NCBI GenBank assembly: GCA_947177715.1
Contig: CAMWVM010000137.1
Span: forward strand, 1-5,074
DNA from: an uncultured Ruminococcus sp.
GTDB taxonomy: Bacteria; Bacillota; Clostridia; Oscillospirales; Ruminococcaceae
DNA: 5,074 bases
Direction of reading: 5' to 3'
Shown: one piece after another, positions 1 through 5,074 of the stretch
How the letters are laid out: every line of letters starts with the position of its first letter
Numbering within the stretch: position 1 is the first letter of the stretch
The notes under the pieces: generated by a model
What the model was told of the DNA's origin: nothing
The model's database searches: none
Seen by the model: the letters and a program-made list of their open reading frames with translations, nothing else
Position numbers and translations under genes: made by a program

Positions 1-551
1 GGACAATCCTGTCTATGAGGATTAACTATTGCCTTTGCTTTAGGCAGCTTTTCTGATGGCTGATGATGGTCAGTAATAACAAGCTTCATACCCAGTTCTG
101 CAATTTTATCTGCTTCTTCAACAGCAGAAATTCCGTTATCCACTGTTACAATTAACTTCACGTCCATTGAATATAATTTTTCAACAGCAGAAATACTCAT
201 ACCATAGCCGTCTGAACGTTCAGGTATATAATACATTACATTAGCACCGATGTTCAAAAGATAATTATAAAGAATCGATGTTGCGGTAACGCCATCACAG
301 TCGTAATCTCCATAAACACAAATTAGTTCGTAGGAATCAACAGCTTCATTTATTGTATCAACAGCTGCTTGCATATCCTTGATTATAAATGGATCATCAA
401 AGCTTTCTTCTCTGAAAAAGTCAGCGATACTTTGAAAATCAGAATAACCTCTTGATGTCATAACCTCAAGAGTTAATTTATTTAAATCACATTTTCTCAT
501 AAATTCTGCAACAAGCTTTTGATCAGGCTTATTGACTTTCCATTTTTTCAT
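1..551 (-). CDS. recJ: Single-stranded-DNA-specific exonuclease RecJ, N-terminal part (truncated by window edge)
   Basis: RecJ is a cytoplasmic 5'-3' exonuclease on single-stranded DNA used in recombination and repair. An uninterrupted frame of 183 codons starts at ATG 549-551 and runs off the left edge with no stop. The DHH-phosphoesterase motifs appear in order: motif I G-D-Y-D-C-D-G at residues 81-87, motif II V-D-N-G at about 137-140, and motif III T-D-H-H at about 160-163, followed by V-N-P-H at about 176-179. These are the metal-binding residues of the family. The DHHA1 and OB-fold parts lie outside the window. The start is supported by GGAGGAG at 559-565, 7-9 nt upstream. The gene has its own promoter and long leader and is separated from the PFL operon by a terminator. 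Family assignment is confident; completeness of the gene cannot be judged. Confidence 0.95.
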   Translation of the reverse strand, partial: MKKWKVNKPDQKLVAEFMRKCDLNKLTLEVMTSRGYSDFQSIADFFREESFDDPFIIKDMQAAVDTINEAVDSYELICVYGDYDCDGVTATSILYNYLLNIGANVMYYIPERSDGYGMSISAVEKLYSMDVKLIVTVDNGISAVEEADKIAELGMKLVITDHHQPSEKLPKAKAIVNPHRQDC

Positions 552-582
552 CAAGGTACTCCTCCGAAAATTTTTTCAATAA

Positions 583-675
583 GGGGCATCGTCCTGTCAT
601 TCAACATTCGAATTGAGGCTTATCCCATTAGGTTTCAATAGCGAATTGTTCTCGCTGCTAAAAACTAAATGCCCC
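583..675 (-). promoter_or_regulatory. Possible structured RNA leader upstream of recJ
   Basis: The predicted recJ transcript starts near 699, giving a leader of about 148 nt. Within it, GGGGCAT (minus strand of 669-675) can pair perfectly with ATGCCCC (minus strand of 583-589), with two further possible G-U pairs outside. This closing stem encloses about 79 nt that can form two smaller hairpins. One has arms at 640-644 and 652-656 (AGCGA/TCGCT). The other has arms at 601-604 and 613-616 (TCAA/TTGA). The layout resembles a three-way junction. I match it to no known riboswitch or T-box family. It could be a regulatory leader, a small RNA, or chance pairing. Confidence 0.35.
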
Positions 676-705
676 CCTAATTAATCGTTAGTCATATTCT
701 TTTTT

Positions 706-734
706 ATTATACCACCTTTTCCATTGTTTTTCAA
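706..734 (-). promoter_or_regulatory. Sigma-A promoter for recJ
   Basis: On the minus strand, TTGAAA (729-734) is followed by a 17-nt spacer and a consensus TATAAT (706-711). TGG directly precedes the -10 box, giving an extended -10 (TGn). Predicted transcription start is near 699. The promoter lies just downstream of the pflA terminator, so recJ appears to be transcribed independently of the PFL operon. Confidence 0.87.
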
Positions 735-760
735 GGGAAAACACAGTAAATAGCAGTAAT

Positions 761-793
761 AAAAAAGACTGATTTGCATTGTGCAAATCAGTC
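761..793 (-). terminator. Intrinsic terminator of the PFL operon
   Basis: On the minus strand, a perfect 12-bp stem (arms 782-793 and 767-778) with a 3-nt loop (779-781) is followed by six T residues (761-766). The pflA stop codon at 788-790 lies inside the upstream arm, so a ribosome finishing pflA would cover that arm. This is a textbook factor-independent terminator. Confidence 0.93.
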
Positions 794-1549
794 CTGGATT
801 CTATTTTTTATGAGTCTGTCTTTTAAACCCTGCATAATTACGTCCTTTGCCCAAAAAGCCAAAGACTTCTCAGCAGACGGTGTATCACCAAGCGGATATT
901 CAATGCCAAGTTCCTTATACTTTGCTTTACCCATTGTATGATACGGCAAAACGTCAAGTGCCTTTAGATTCTTTAAACCGCCGAGAAACATACCAAGCTC
1001 ATGCAGATACTCTTCTTTATCAGTAATACCCGGAACAACAACATGTCTTACCCACAAGTCAACTCCCTCGTCACGCAAAAACTCAGCAAAACTAAGTATA
1101 TTTTCATTTGAATGCCCTGTTAGTTTCTTATGCTCAGTTGGATTTATATGCTTGATATCAAGCATTACAAGATCTGTTGATTTCATTAACTTCTTGAACT
1201 TTTCTAATATTTCAGAATTATTTGGATTAAATGTGATTCCTGAAGTATCAAGACAAGTATGGATTTCCCTTTCCTTTGCTTTTTCAAAAAGTTCGGTAAC
1301 AAAATCAATTTGCAGCAGCGGTTCTCCTCCTGTACAGGTGATTCCTCCATTTTTTAAAAATTCTTTATAAGATTCATATTCTTCAAGAATACTTTCAACT
1401 GTACGTACATTACCGCTTCCTATATCCCAAGTATCAGGATTATGACAATAAAGACATCTCATTGGACACCCTTGAAAAAAGACAACAAATCTTATACCAG
1501 GTCCGTCCACGGTGCCAAAACTTTCTGTTGAATGAATATACCCTTCCAA
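788..1549 (-). CDS. pflA: Pyruvate formate-lyase activating enzyme (radical SAM)
   Basis: This enzyme uses a [4Fe-4S] cluster and S-adenosylmethionine to abstract hydrogen from the PFL glycine and install the glycyl radical. Numbered from the upstream GTG at 1556-1558, the cluster motif C-x3-C-x2-C is C31, C35 and C38, followed by H-N-P-D-T-W. The T-V-D-G-P-G-I-R segment typical of glycyl-radical activases is at about 16-23, and the G-G-E-P SAM motif is at 77-80. The length of about 253-256 residues fits the family (E. coli PflA is 246). I chose TTG at 1547-1549 because GGAG at 1558-1561 lies 8 nt upstream. That same GGAG overlaps the alternative GTG and cannot serve it. It is the last gene of the PFL operon, behind a terminator-like hairpin. 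It must act here on a separately encoded glycyl-radical subunit. Family identity is very secure; the start is moderately secure. Confidence 0.95.
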   Translation of the reverse strand: MEGYIHSTESFGTVDGPGIRFVVFFQGCPMRCLYCHNPDTWDIGSGNVRTVESILEEYESYKEFLKNGGITCTGGEPLLQIDFVTELFEKAKEREIHTCLDTSGITFNPNNSEILEKFKKLMKSTDLVMLDIKHINPTEHKKLTGHSNENILSFAEFLRDEGVDLWVRHVVVPGITDKEEYLHELGMFLGGLKNLKALDVLPYHTMGKAKYKELGIEYPLGDTPSAEKSLAFWAKDVIMQGLKDRLIKNRIQD

Positions 1550-1557
1550 ATTGATCA

Positions 1558-1561
1558 CTCC
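1558..1561 (-). promoter_or_regulatory. pflA ribosome binding site that favours a TTG start
   Basis: GGAG on the minus strand is 8 nt from TTG at 1547-1549, and it overlaps the GTG codon at 1556-1558. No other Shine-Dalgarno-like sequence precedes the GTG, where the DNA is only A/T. The spacing therefore favours TTG initiation. Confidence 0.65.
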
Positions 1562-1593
1562 AAAATAATTTAAGGGCAGGAAAAATCCTGCCC
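1562..1593 (-). terminator. Terminator-like hairpin between the radical subunit gene and pflA
   Basis: On the minus strand, GGGCAGGA (1586-1593) and TCCTGCCC (1574-1581) form a perfect 8-bp GC-rich stem with a TTTT loop. It begins 12 nt after the radical-subunit stop codon. The following 12 nt (1562-1573) contain eight T residues interrupted by A, and then the pflA Shine-Dalgarno begins. The interrupted T tract suggests partial termination, which would lower pflA relative to the structural genes. It could instead protect the 3' end of the upstream message. Confidence 0.65.
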
Positions 1594-1605
1594 GATTAAA
1601 TTTAA

Positions 1606-1857
1606 TTATACATTAGTGTGAAATGTTCTTGAAATAACATCATCCTGCTGTTCCTTAGTGAGCTTTACAAAATTCACTGCATAACCGGAAACTCTAACAG
1701 TAAGCTGAGGATATTTCTCAGGATGTTTTTGTGCATCCAGAAGTGTTTCTCTTGTAAAAACATTTACATTAAGGTGATGACCACCTTTTTCAGTATAACC
1801 GTCAATAAGTTCAATAAGGTTATCTACCTGTTTTTCATTTGGTTCTACGTTTGCCAT
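1606..1857 (-). CDS. Free-standing glycyl-radical subunit of split pyruvate formate-lyase (GrcA-like)
   Basis: This 83-residue protein corresponds to the C-terminal glycyl-radical domain of PFL, which carries the stored radical. It contains L-I-D-G-Y (about 17-21), H-L-N-V-N-V (28-33), P-E-K-Y-P-Q-L-T-V (46-54) and R-V-S-G-Y (55-59). G58 is the radical glycine, equivalent to E. coli PFL Gly734. It ends in the family-typical L-T-K-E-Q-Q then R-T-F. The start ATG at 1855-1857 has GGAGGT at 1865-1870, 7 nt upstream. A longer in-frame extension exists but lacks homology. It resembles E. coli GrcA (YfiD), the spare radical domain that rescues oxygen-damaged PFL. Here, however, the adjacent PFL body has no radical domain of its own, so this is probably an obligate subunit. 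The 52-nt gap upstream shows no convincing promoter. Confidence 0.94.
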   Translation of the reverse strand: MANVEPNEKQVDNLIELIDGYTEKGGHHLNVNVFTRETLLDAQKHPEKYPQLTVRVSGYAVNFVKLTKEQQDDVISRTFHTNV

Positions 1858-1864
1858 AATATTT

Positions 1865-1870
1865 ACCTCC
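1865..1870 (-). promoter_or_regulatory. Strong ribosome binding site of the radical-subunit gene
   Basis: GGAGGT lies 7 nt before ATG 1855-1857 and fixes that start. It is stronger than the sites of the preceding genes, consistent with high or independent translation of the radical subunit. The in-frame ATG at 1870-1872 overlaps this site and is an unlikely start. Confidence 0.85.
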
Positions 1871-1909
1871 ATTTGATATAAGATAACACCTAATATAACA
1901 TCACCACTG

Positions 1910-2122
1910 TTATATTTCCTCGTCATCAAAATGTTCTGTTGGCTGACAGCAAGCACCCTTTTTACATTCATCACTTACTGCTGTCTTTATTTTAATACCA
2001 TCCGCAAGTTTATCAACCTGCAAATGCACCCTTTGGTCACCCTGTTCGATAAGACGGTCTATTATGCTCACAAGCTCGTCAACTTCTCCGTTCTCATCAT
2101 CTTTTGTTATATCATACCCCAT
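1910..2122 (-). CDS. Unrecognised 70-residue acidic Cys-containing protein within the split PFL operon
   Basis: I do not recognise this as a named family. The 70-residue protein starts at ATG 2120-2122, overlaps the PFL body stop by 11 bp, and has its own AAGGAG 10 nt upstream. Two parts are visible. Residues 14-36 form a predicted helix and strand that align without gaps to residues 11-33 of the neighbouring glycyl-radical subunit, with 8 identities in 23 (V, D, L, I, D, E, G, V). The C-terminal half is unlike that subunit. It has no R-V-S-G-Y motif but carries C53, C58 and C59 (C-x4-C-C), then H64 and an acidic tail. There is no signal peptide or membrane segment, so it is probably cytoplasmic. 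Position suggests a role with PFL, perhaps as an accessory subunit, chaperone or occupant of the radical-domain site. That role is inference. Confidence 0.8.
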   Translation of the reverse strand: MGYDITKDDENGEVDELVSIIDRLIEQGDQRVHLQVDKLADGIKIKTAVSDECKKGACCQPTEHFDDEEI

Positions 2123-4190
2123 CGTTATTCAACTCCTTGGCAATGCTTTCAATATCCAAATCTCCCACAAACACTTGTGCATCTTTACCAAGGGCATCAG
2201 GAATAATTGAAAATGTGTTTGAAATACCATCCTGTGCGTGTCTGAACGGAAGCTTAGCTACTGATGACAGAGATGCTACAGCACCGTGTGTGTCACGTCC
2301 GTGCATTGGATTTGCTCCTGGAGCAAGCGGTACACCAATTTTTCTTCCGTCAGGTGTTGACCCTGTTTTCTTACCGTAAACTACATTTGAAGTGATAGTT
2401 AGGATAGACATTGTAGGAACACCGTCACGATAGGTATGATGCTTTCTGATTTTATCCATAAATGAACGGACAATATCTACTGCAATCTTGTCAACACGGT
2501 CATCGTTGTTGCCGTATTTAGGGAAATCACCTTCAATTTCATAGTCCGTTACAATTCCGTCCTCGTCACGAATACATTTAACTTTAGCATACTTAATTGC
2601 GCTAAGTGAATCGGCAACTACTGAAAGACCTGCTATTCCGGTAGCAAAATATCTCTTAACATCTCTATCGTGAAGAGCCATTTGAATCTTTTCGTAGCAA
2701 TATTTATCGTGCATATAGTGGATAACATTCAGTGTATTTACATACAAACCTGCAAGCCATTCCATCATATCATCATACTTAGCCATTACATCGTCATAGT
2801 CAAGATAGTCACCTTCAACCGGACGATACTTAGGACCGACCTGAATTTTCAGTCGTTCATCCACACCGCCGTTGATTGCATAAAGCAGACATTTTGCAAG
2901 GTTCGCCCTTGCACCAAAAAACTGCATTTCCTTACCAATTCTCATTGATGAAACGCAGCAAGCAATCGCATAGTCATCACCATGAGTTGCTCTCATCATA
3001 TCATCATTTTCATACTGAATTGACGAAGATTTTATCGACATTTTAGCACAGTATCTCTTAAAGTTCATAGGAAGCTTTCTGCTCCAGAGAACTGTAAGGT
3101 TAGGCTCTGGTGCAGAACCAAGGTTATCAAGAGTATGCAAATATCTGAATGAATTCTTTGTTACCATTGGAACTCCGTCAATAGACACACCGCCGATTGA
3201 CTCAGTTACCCATGTTGGGTCACCTGAGAACAATGAATTATACTCAGGTGTTCTCGCAAACTTAACAAGCCTTAGCTTCATAATAAAGTGATCGATATAT
3301 TCCTGAGCCTGTTCCTCAGTAATAATGCCTCTATCGAGGTCACGCTGAATATAGATGTCAAGGAATGTTGAAGTTCTTCCGATTGACATAGCAGCACCAT
3401 TTTGTTCTTTAACTGCTGCAAGATAACCGAAATAAAGCCACTGAATAGCTTCCTTTGCATTCTTTGCAGGCTTTGAAATATCATAGCCATAGATTTTTCC
3501 CAATTCACGAAGATCTTCCAAAGCTCTGAGCTGTTCGGCAAGTTCCTCACGAAGACGGATATTCTTTGAAGTCATTCTTACTAAAGAAGTGTCAATCTGC
3601 TGTTGCTTATCCTCAATAAGCAAATCAATACCGTAGAGTGCCACTCTTCTGTAGTCACCAATAATTCTTCCTCTTCCATAAGCGTCAGGAAGACCGGTAA
3701 TAATAGCTGAATGTCTTGCCAGCTTCATTTCAGGAGTATAAGCATCAAAAACGCCTTGATTATGAGTTTTTCTATACTTTGTAAATATATCGACTACATC
3801 CTGATCAACTTCATAGCCATTCTGTTTACATGCATTTTGCGCCATACGGATACCACCGAAAGGCTGAAGTGATCTTTTAAAAGGCTTATCTGTCTGGAAG
3901 CCTACAATCTGTTCCAAATCCTTATCTAAATATCCAGCACCGTGGGATGTAATTGTAGATACAATTTTTGTATCCATATCAAGAACACCGCCAGCTTCAA
4001 GTTCTTTTTCCGACAAATCCATAACCATAGACCACAATTTTTTTGTAGCTTCAGTAGGGCCAGCTAAGAAACTATCATCGCCATCATATGGGGTGAAGTT
4101 TTTCTGAATAAAATCACGAACATTTACAGATGTGTTGCTCCATCTTCCGGGAACAAATCCTTCCCATTCTTCACAAAATTCCTTTTCCAT
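2112..4190 (-). CDS. pflB: Pyruvate formate-lyase catalytic body lacking the glycyl-radical domain
   Basis: PFL converts pyruvate and CoA to acetyl-CoA and formate in anaerobic fermentation. This 692-residue protein has the whole PFL barrel. Visible are [11 protein letters not shown] at about 172-182, [10 protein letters not shown] at 361-370, and the catalytic pair C411-C412 in I-A-C-C-V-S, matching E. coli Cys418/Cys419. M-Q-F-F-G-A-R-A-N follows at 422-430. The protein ends soon after S-I-I-P-D-A-L-G-K, near E. coli residue 685, with a short tail finishing L-N-N-D-G-V. The R-V-S-G-Y radical domain found in ordinary PFLs of about 740-760 residues is absent and is encoded by 1606-1857. ATG 4188-4190 has GGAG at 4199-4202, 8 nt upstream. 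It is the first gene of the operon, directly behind a strong promoter. Without a radical subunit in trans it should be inactive. Confidence 0.97.
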   Translation of the reverse strand: MEKEFCEEWEGFVPGRWSNTSVNVRDFIQKNFTPYDGDDSFLAGPTEATKKLWSMVMDLSEKELEAGGVLDMDTKIVSTITSHGAGYLDKDLEQIVGFQTDKPFKRSLQPFGGIRMAQNACKQNGYEVDQDVVDIFTKYRKTHNQGVFDAYTPEMKLARHSAIITGLPDAYGRGRIIGDYRRVALYGIDLLIEDKQQQIDTSLVRMTSKNIRLREELAEQLRALEDLRELGKIYGYDISKPAKNAKEAIQWLYFGYLAAVKEQNGAAMSIGRTSTFLDIYIQRDLDRGIITEEQAQEYIDHFIMKLRLVKFARTPEYNSLFSGDPTWVTESIGGVSIDGVPMVTKNSFRYLHTLDNLGSAPEPNLTVLWSRKLPMNFKRYCAKMSIKSSSIQYENDDMMRATHGDDYAIACCVSSMRIGKEMQFFGARANLAKCLLYAINGGVDERLKIQVGPKYRPVEGDYLDYDDVMAKYDDMMEWLAGLYVNTLNVIHYMHDKYCYEKIQMALHDRDVKRYFATGIAGLSVVADSLSAIKYAKVKCIRDEDGIVTDYEIEGDFPKYGNNDDRVDKIAVDIVRSFMDKIRKHHTYRDGVPTMSILTITSNVVYGKKTGSTPDGRKIGVPLAPGANPMHGRDTHGAVASLSSVAKLPFRHAQDGISNTFSIIPDALGKDAQVFVGDLDIESIAKELNNDGV
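2133..2138 (-). promoter_or_regulatory. Ribosome binding site of the 70-residue gene, inside the PFL body gene
   Basis: AAGGAG lies 10 nt before ATG 2120-2122, within the last codons of the PFL body gene. The start precedes the upstream TGA, giving an 11-bp overlap. Translation of the small gene is therefore probably coupled to that of the large subunit. Confidence 0.75.
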
Positions 4191-4219
4191 TTACATCTCT
4201 CCAATACTAAAATGAATGT

Positions 4220-4241
4220 GGGTTATATCTACATATAACCC
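4220..4241 (-). promoter_or_regulatory. Perfect palindrome at the start of the PFL operon transcript (candidate operator or 5' hairpin)
   Basis: GGGTTATAT and ATATAACCC are perfect 9-bp inverted arms around a 4-nt centre. The palindrome occupies about +5 to +26 from the start predicted by the -10 box at 4252-4257. A repressor dimer bound there would block transcription, while in RNA it would form a stable 5' hairpin ahead of the Shine-Dalgarno. It does not match the Rex, CcpA or FNR/Crp consensus as I know them. Confidence 0.6.
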
Positions 4242-4251
4242 TTTGATAAAT

Positions 4252-4280
4252 ATGATACCACATTTTATGCTGCAAGTCAA
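4252..4280 (-). promoter_or_regulatory. Sigma-A promoter of the PFL operon
   Basis: On the minus strand, TTGACT (4275-4280) is followed by a 17-nt spacer and TATCAT (4252-4257). TGG directly before the -10 box gives an extended -10. Predicted transcription start is near 4245, leaving a leader of about 55 nt before the PFL ATG. It lies 42 nt below the eno stop. I see no clear terminator between them, so some read-through from eno is possible. Confidence 0.87.
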
Positions 4281-4322
4281 GGAAACCAGTCGAAAATAAG
4301 ACATCTCCAACACTTTGAAACA

Positions 4323-5048
4323 TTAAAAGCATCTTCCGTAAAAATCATTTTGAGAATATGTGATTTTTTCTTCTATTCTTAGCAACTGATTATATTTTGC
4401 GGTACGCTCACTGCGGCTTGGAGCTCCGGTTTTAATCTGCCCAACATTCAAAGCAACAGCAAGGTCTGCAATAATAGTATTTTCCGTTTCCCCGGAACGA
4501 TGGGACATTACTGCTCGATAACCATGATTTTTAGCCATTCTAACTGCTTCAATAGTTTCAGAAAGAGTACCAATCTGATTAAGTTTAATTAATATTGCAT
4601 TTGCTGCTCCCTCACTGATGCCTTTGGACAATCTCTGAGTGTTGGTAACAAACAAATCATCTCCCACAAGCTGAATTCGCTTCCCTAACCTTTCGGTAAT
4701 ACGCTTCCAACCCTGCCAGTCTTCTTCGTCAAGCGGGTCTTCTATTGAACGTATAGGGTATTTATTGCAAAGATTTTCCCAATGGTCAATAAGTTGGTCG
4801 GATGAGAACTGCTCGCCTGTTTTGGGAAATTTATACTCGCCTTGATTTTCTGTTTTCCACTCACTTGCAGCTGCATCAAGTGCAAGAACAAAATCCTCTC
4901 CGGGGGTAAAACCTGCTGACTTGATTGCCTCGCATATTAAATCAAGAGCTTCGTAATCTGCATTGATTTCAGGTGCAAAACCTCCCTCATCTCCTACTGC
5001 AGTAGACAAGCCTTTGTTCTTTAGAATTTTTGCCAGTGTATGGAACAC
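4323..5048 (-). CDS. eno: Enolase, C-terminal catalytic barrel (5' end lost at contig edge)
   Basis: Enolase is the cytoplasmic glycolytic enzyme that turns 2-phosphoglycerate into phosphoenolpyruvate. About 241 C-terminal residues of the usual 430 or so are present, ending at TAA 4323-4325. Visible are G-D-E-G-G with the catalytic glutamate, and the three magnesium ligands in [15 protein letters not shown] and G-D-D-L-F-V-T-N. The catalytic lysine in L-I-K-L-N-Q-I-G-T, the S-H-R-S-G-E-T-E loop and the lysine in Q-I-K-T-G-A-P are also present. Homology begins at V-F-H-T-L-A-K. Codons above 5048 come from the inverted repeat and are not enolase, so an apparent TTG start at 5052-5054 is false. 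Phosphoenolpyruvate leads to pyruvate, the PFL substrate, but the PFL operon has its own promoter. Confidence 0.96.
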   Translation of the reverse strand: MFHTLAKILKNKGLSTAVGDEGGFAPEINADYEALDLICEAIKSAGFTPGEDFVLALDAAASEWKTENQGEYKFPKTGEQFSSDQLIDHWENLCNKYPIRSIEDPLDEEDWQGWKRITERLGKRIQLVGDDLFVTNTQRLSKGISEGAANAILIKLNQIGTLSETIEAVRMAKNHGYRAVMSHRSGETENTIIADLAVALNVGQIKTGAPSRSERTAKYNQLLRIEEKITYSQNDFYGRCF

Positions 5049-5074
5049 TGGCAAAAATTCTAAAGAACAAAGGC
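5010..5074. repeat. Perfect 30-bp inverted repeat at the window end (probable artefact)
   Basis: Bases 5010-5039 are enolase coding sequence and are repeated exactly as the reverse complement at 5045-5074, with 5 nt between. The outer arm continues the open frame but not the enolase protein. Location at the very edge and the exact match to adjacent coding sequence suggest a snap-back amplification chimera or an assembly error. Confidence 0.95.

Noticed and set aside
610..650. Resemblance of the recJ leader to a cyclic-di-GMP riboswitch core
   Set aside because: Only short fragments (GGGA then AAGCC) look similar. The conserved spacing and the second helix are missing.
631..680. A preQ1-like AAAAACTAA sequence on the plus strand
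   Set aside because: The preceding stem-loop does not fit the preQ1-I pattern and no plus-strand gene follows.
1858..1909. A separate promoter for the radical subunit in the 52-nt gap
   Set aside because: TATATT and TATCTT-like stretches occur, but no -35 box lies at suitable spacing. The region is simply AT-rich.
1858..1974. Upstream in-frame extension of the radical-subunit gene to 1974
   Set aside because: The extra 39 residues show no homology and overlap the 70-residue gene. GGAGGT sits correctly before ATG 1855-1857.
1858..2122. The split PFL as a simple sequencing frameshift
   Set aside because: The body stop and the radical-subunit start are separated by 254 bp holding a different complete gene. 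Each part has its own start and ribosome site, and the body has a tail unlike ordinary PFL. One or two indels cannot restore a normal PFL.
1931..2379. Plus-strand open frames opposite the PFL operon, also at 1152-1370 and 2670-2948
   Set aside because: They are antisense shadows of clear minus-strand genes, without recognisable products or convincing ribosome sites.
3278..3550. 90-residue minus-strand frame inside the PFL body gene
   Set aside because: It is an alternative-frame shadow of a well-conserved PFL region.
4281..4322. Intrinsic terminator directly after eno
   Set aside because: No stable GC stem followed by a T tract is visible. The only palindrome in the gap lies beyond the PFL promoter.

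Overview
This window reads as an AT-rich, low-GC Gram-positive genome, most likely an anaerobic member of the Clostridia. Strong Shine-Dalgarno sequences, sigma-A promoters with extended -10 boxes, Clostridium-like enolase and pyruvate formate-lyase (PFL) proteins, and strict-anaerobe metabolism all point that way. Every gene lies on the minus strand, so transcription runs from high to low coordinates. The right edge is a perfect 30-bp inverted repeat that duplicates enolase coding sequence and looks like a contig-end or amplification artefact.

Layout in transcription order: (1) 4323-5048, the C-terminal half of enolase (eno). (2) 4191-4322, an intergenic gap with a strong promoter (TTGACT-N17-TATCAT) and a perfect 9-bp palindrome just after the predicted transcription start. 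(3) 2112-4190, a 692-residue PFL catalytic body with the Cys-Cys active site but no glycyl-radical domain. (4) 1910-2122, an unrecognised 70-residue protein that overlaps the PFL stop by 11 bp and has three cysteines near its C-terminus. (5) 1606-1857, a free-standing 83-residue glycyl-radical domain carrying the R-V-S-G-Y motif. (6) 1562-1593, a terminator-like hairpin. (7) 788-1549, the PFL-activating radical SAM enzyme (pflA). (8) 761-793, a strong intrinsic terminator. (9) 552-760, a recJ promoter and a long leader that may be structured. (10) 1-551, the N-terminal part of single-strand exonuclease RecJ, running off the left edge.

The main discovery is the natural split of PFL. What is normally one polypeptide of about 740-760 residues is encoded here as a body and a separate radical subunit. 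The two genes lie in different frames, each with its own ribosome binding site, and a third small gene sits between them. The small gene's N-terminal half aligns without gaps to the start of the radical subunit, which suggests duplication and divergence. Together with pflA these genes form a four-gene operon that would convert pyruvate and CoA to acetyl-CoA and formate. This organisation could let an oxygen-cleaved radical domain be replaced without remaking the large subunit. The split is seen directly in the sequence; the repair role and the small protein's function are inference.
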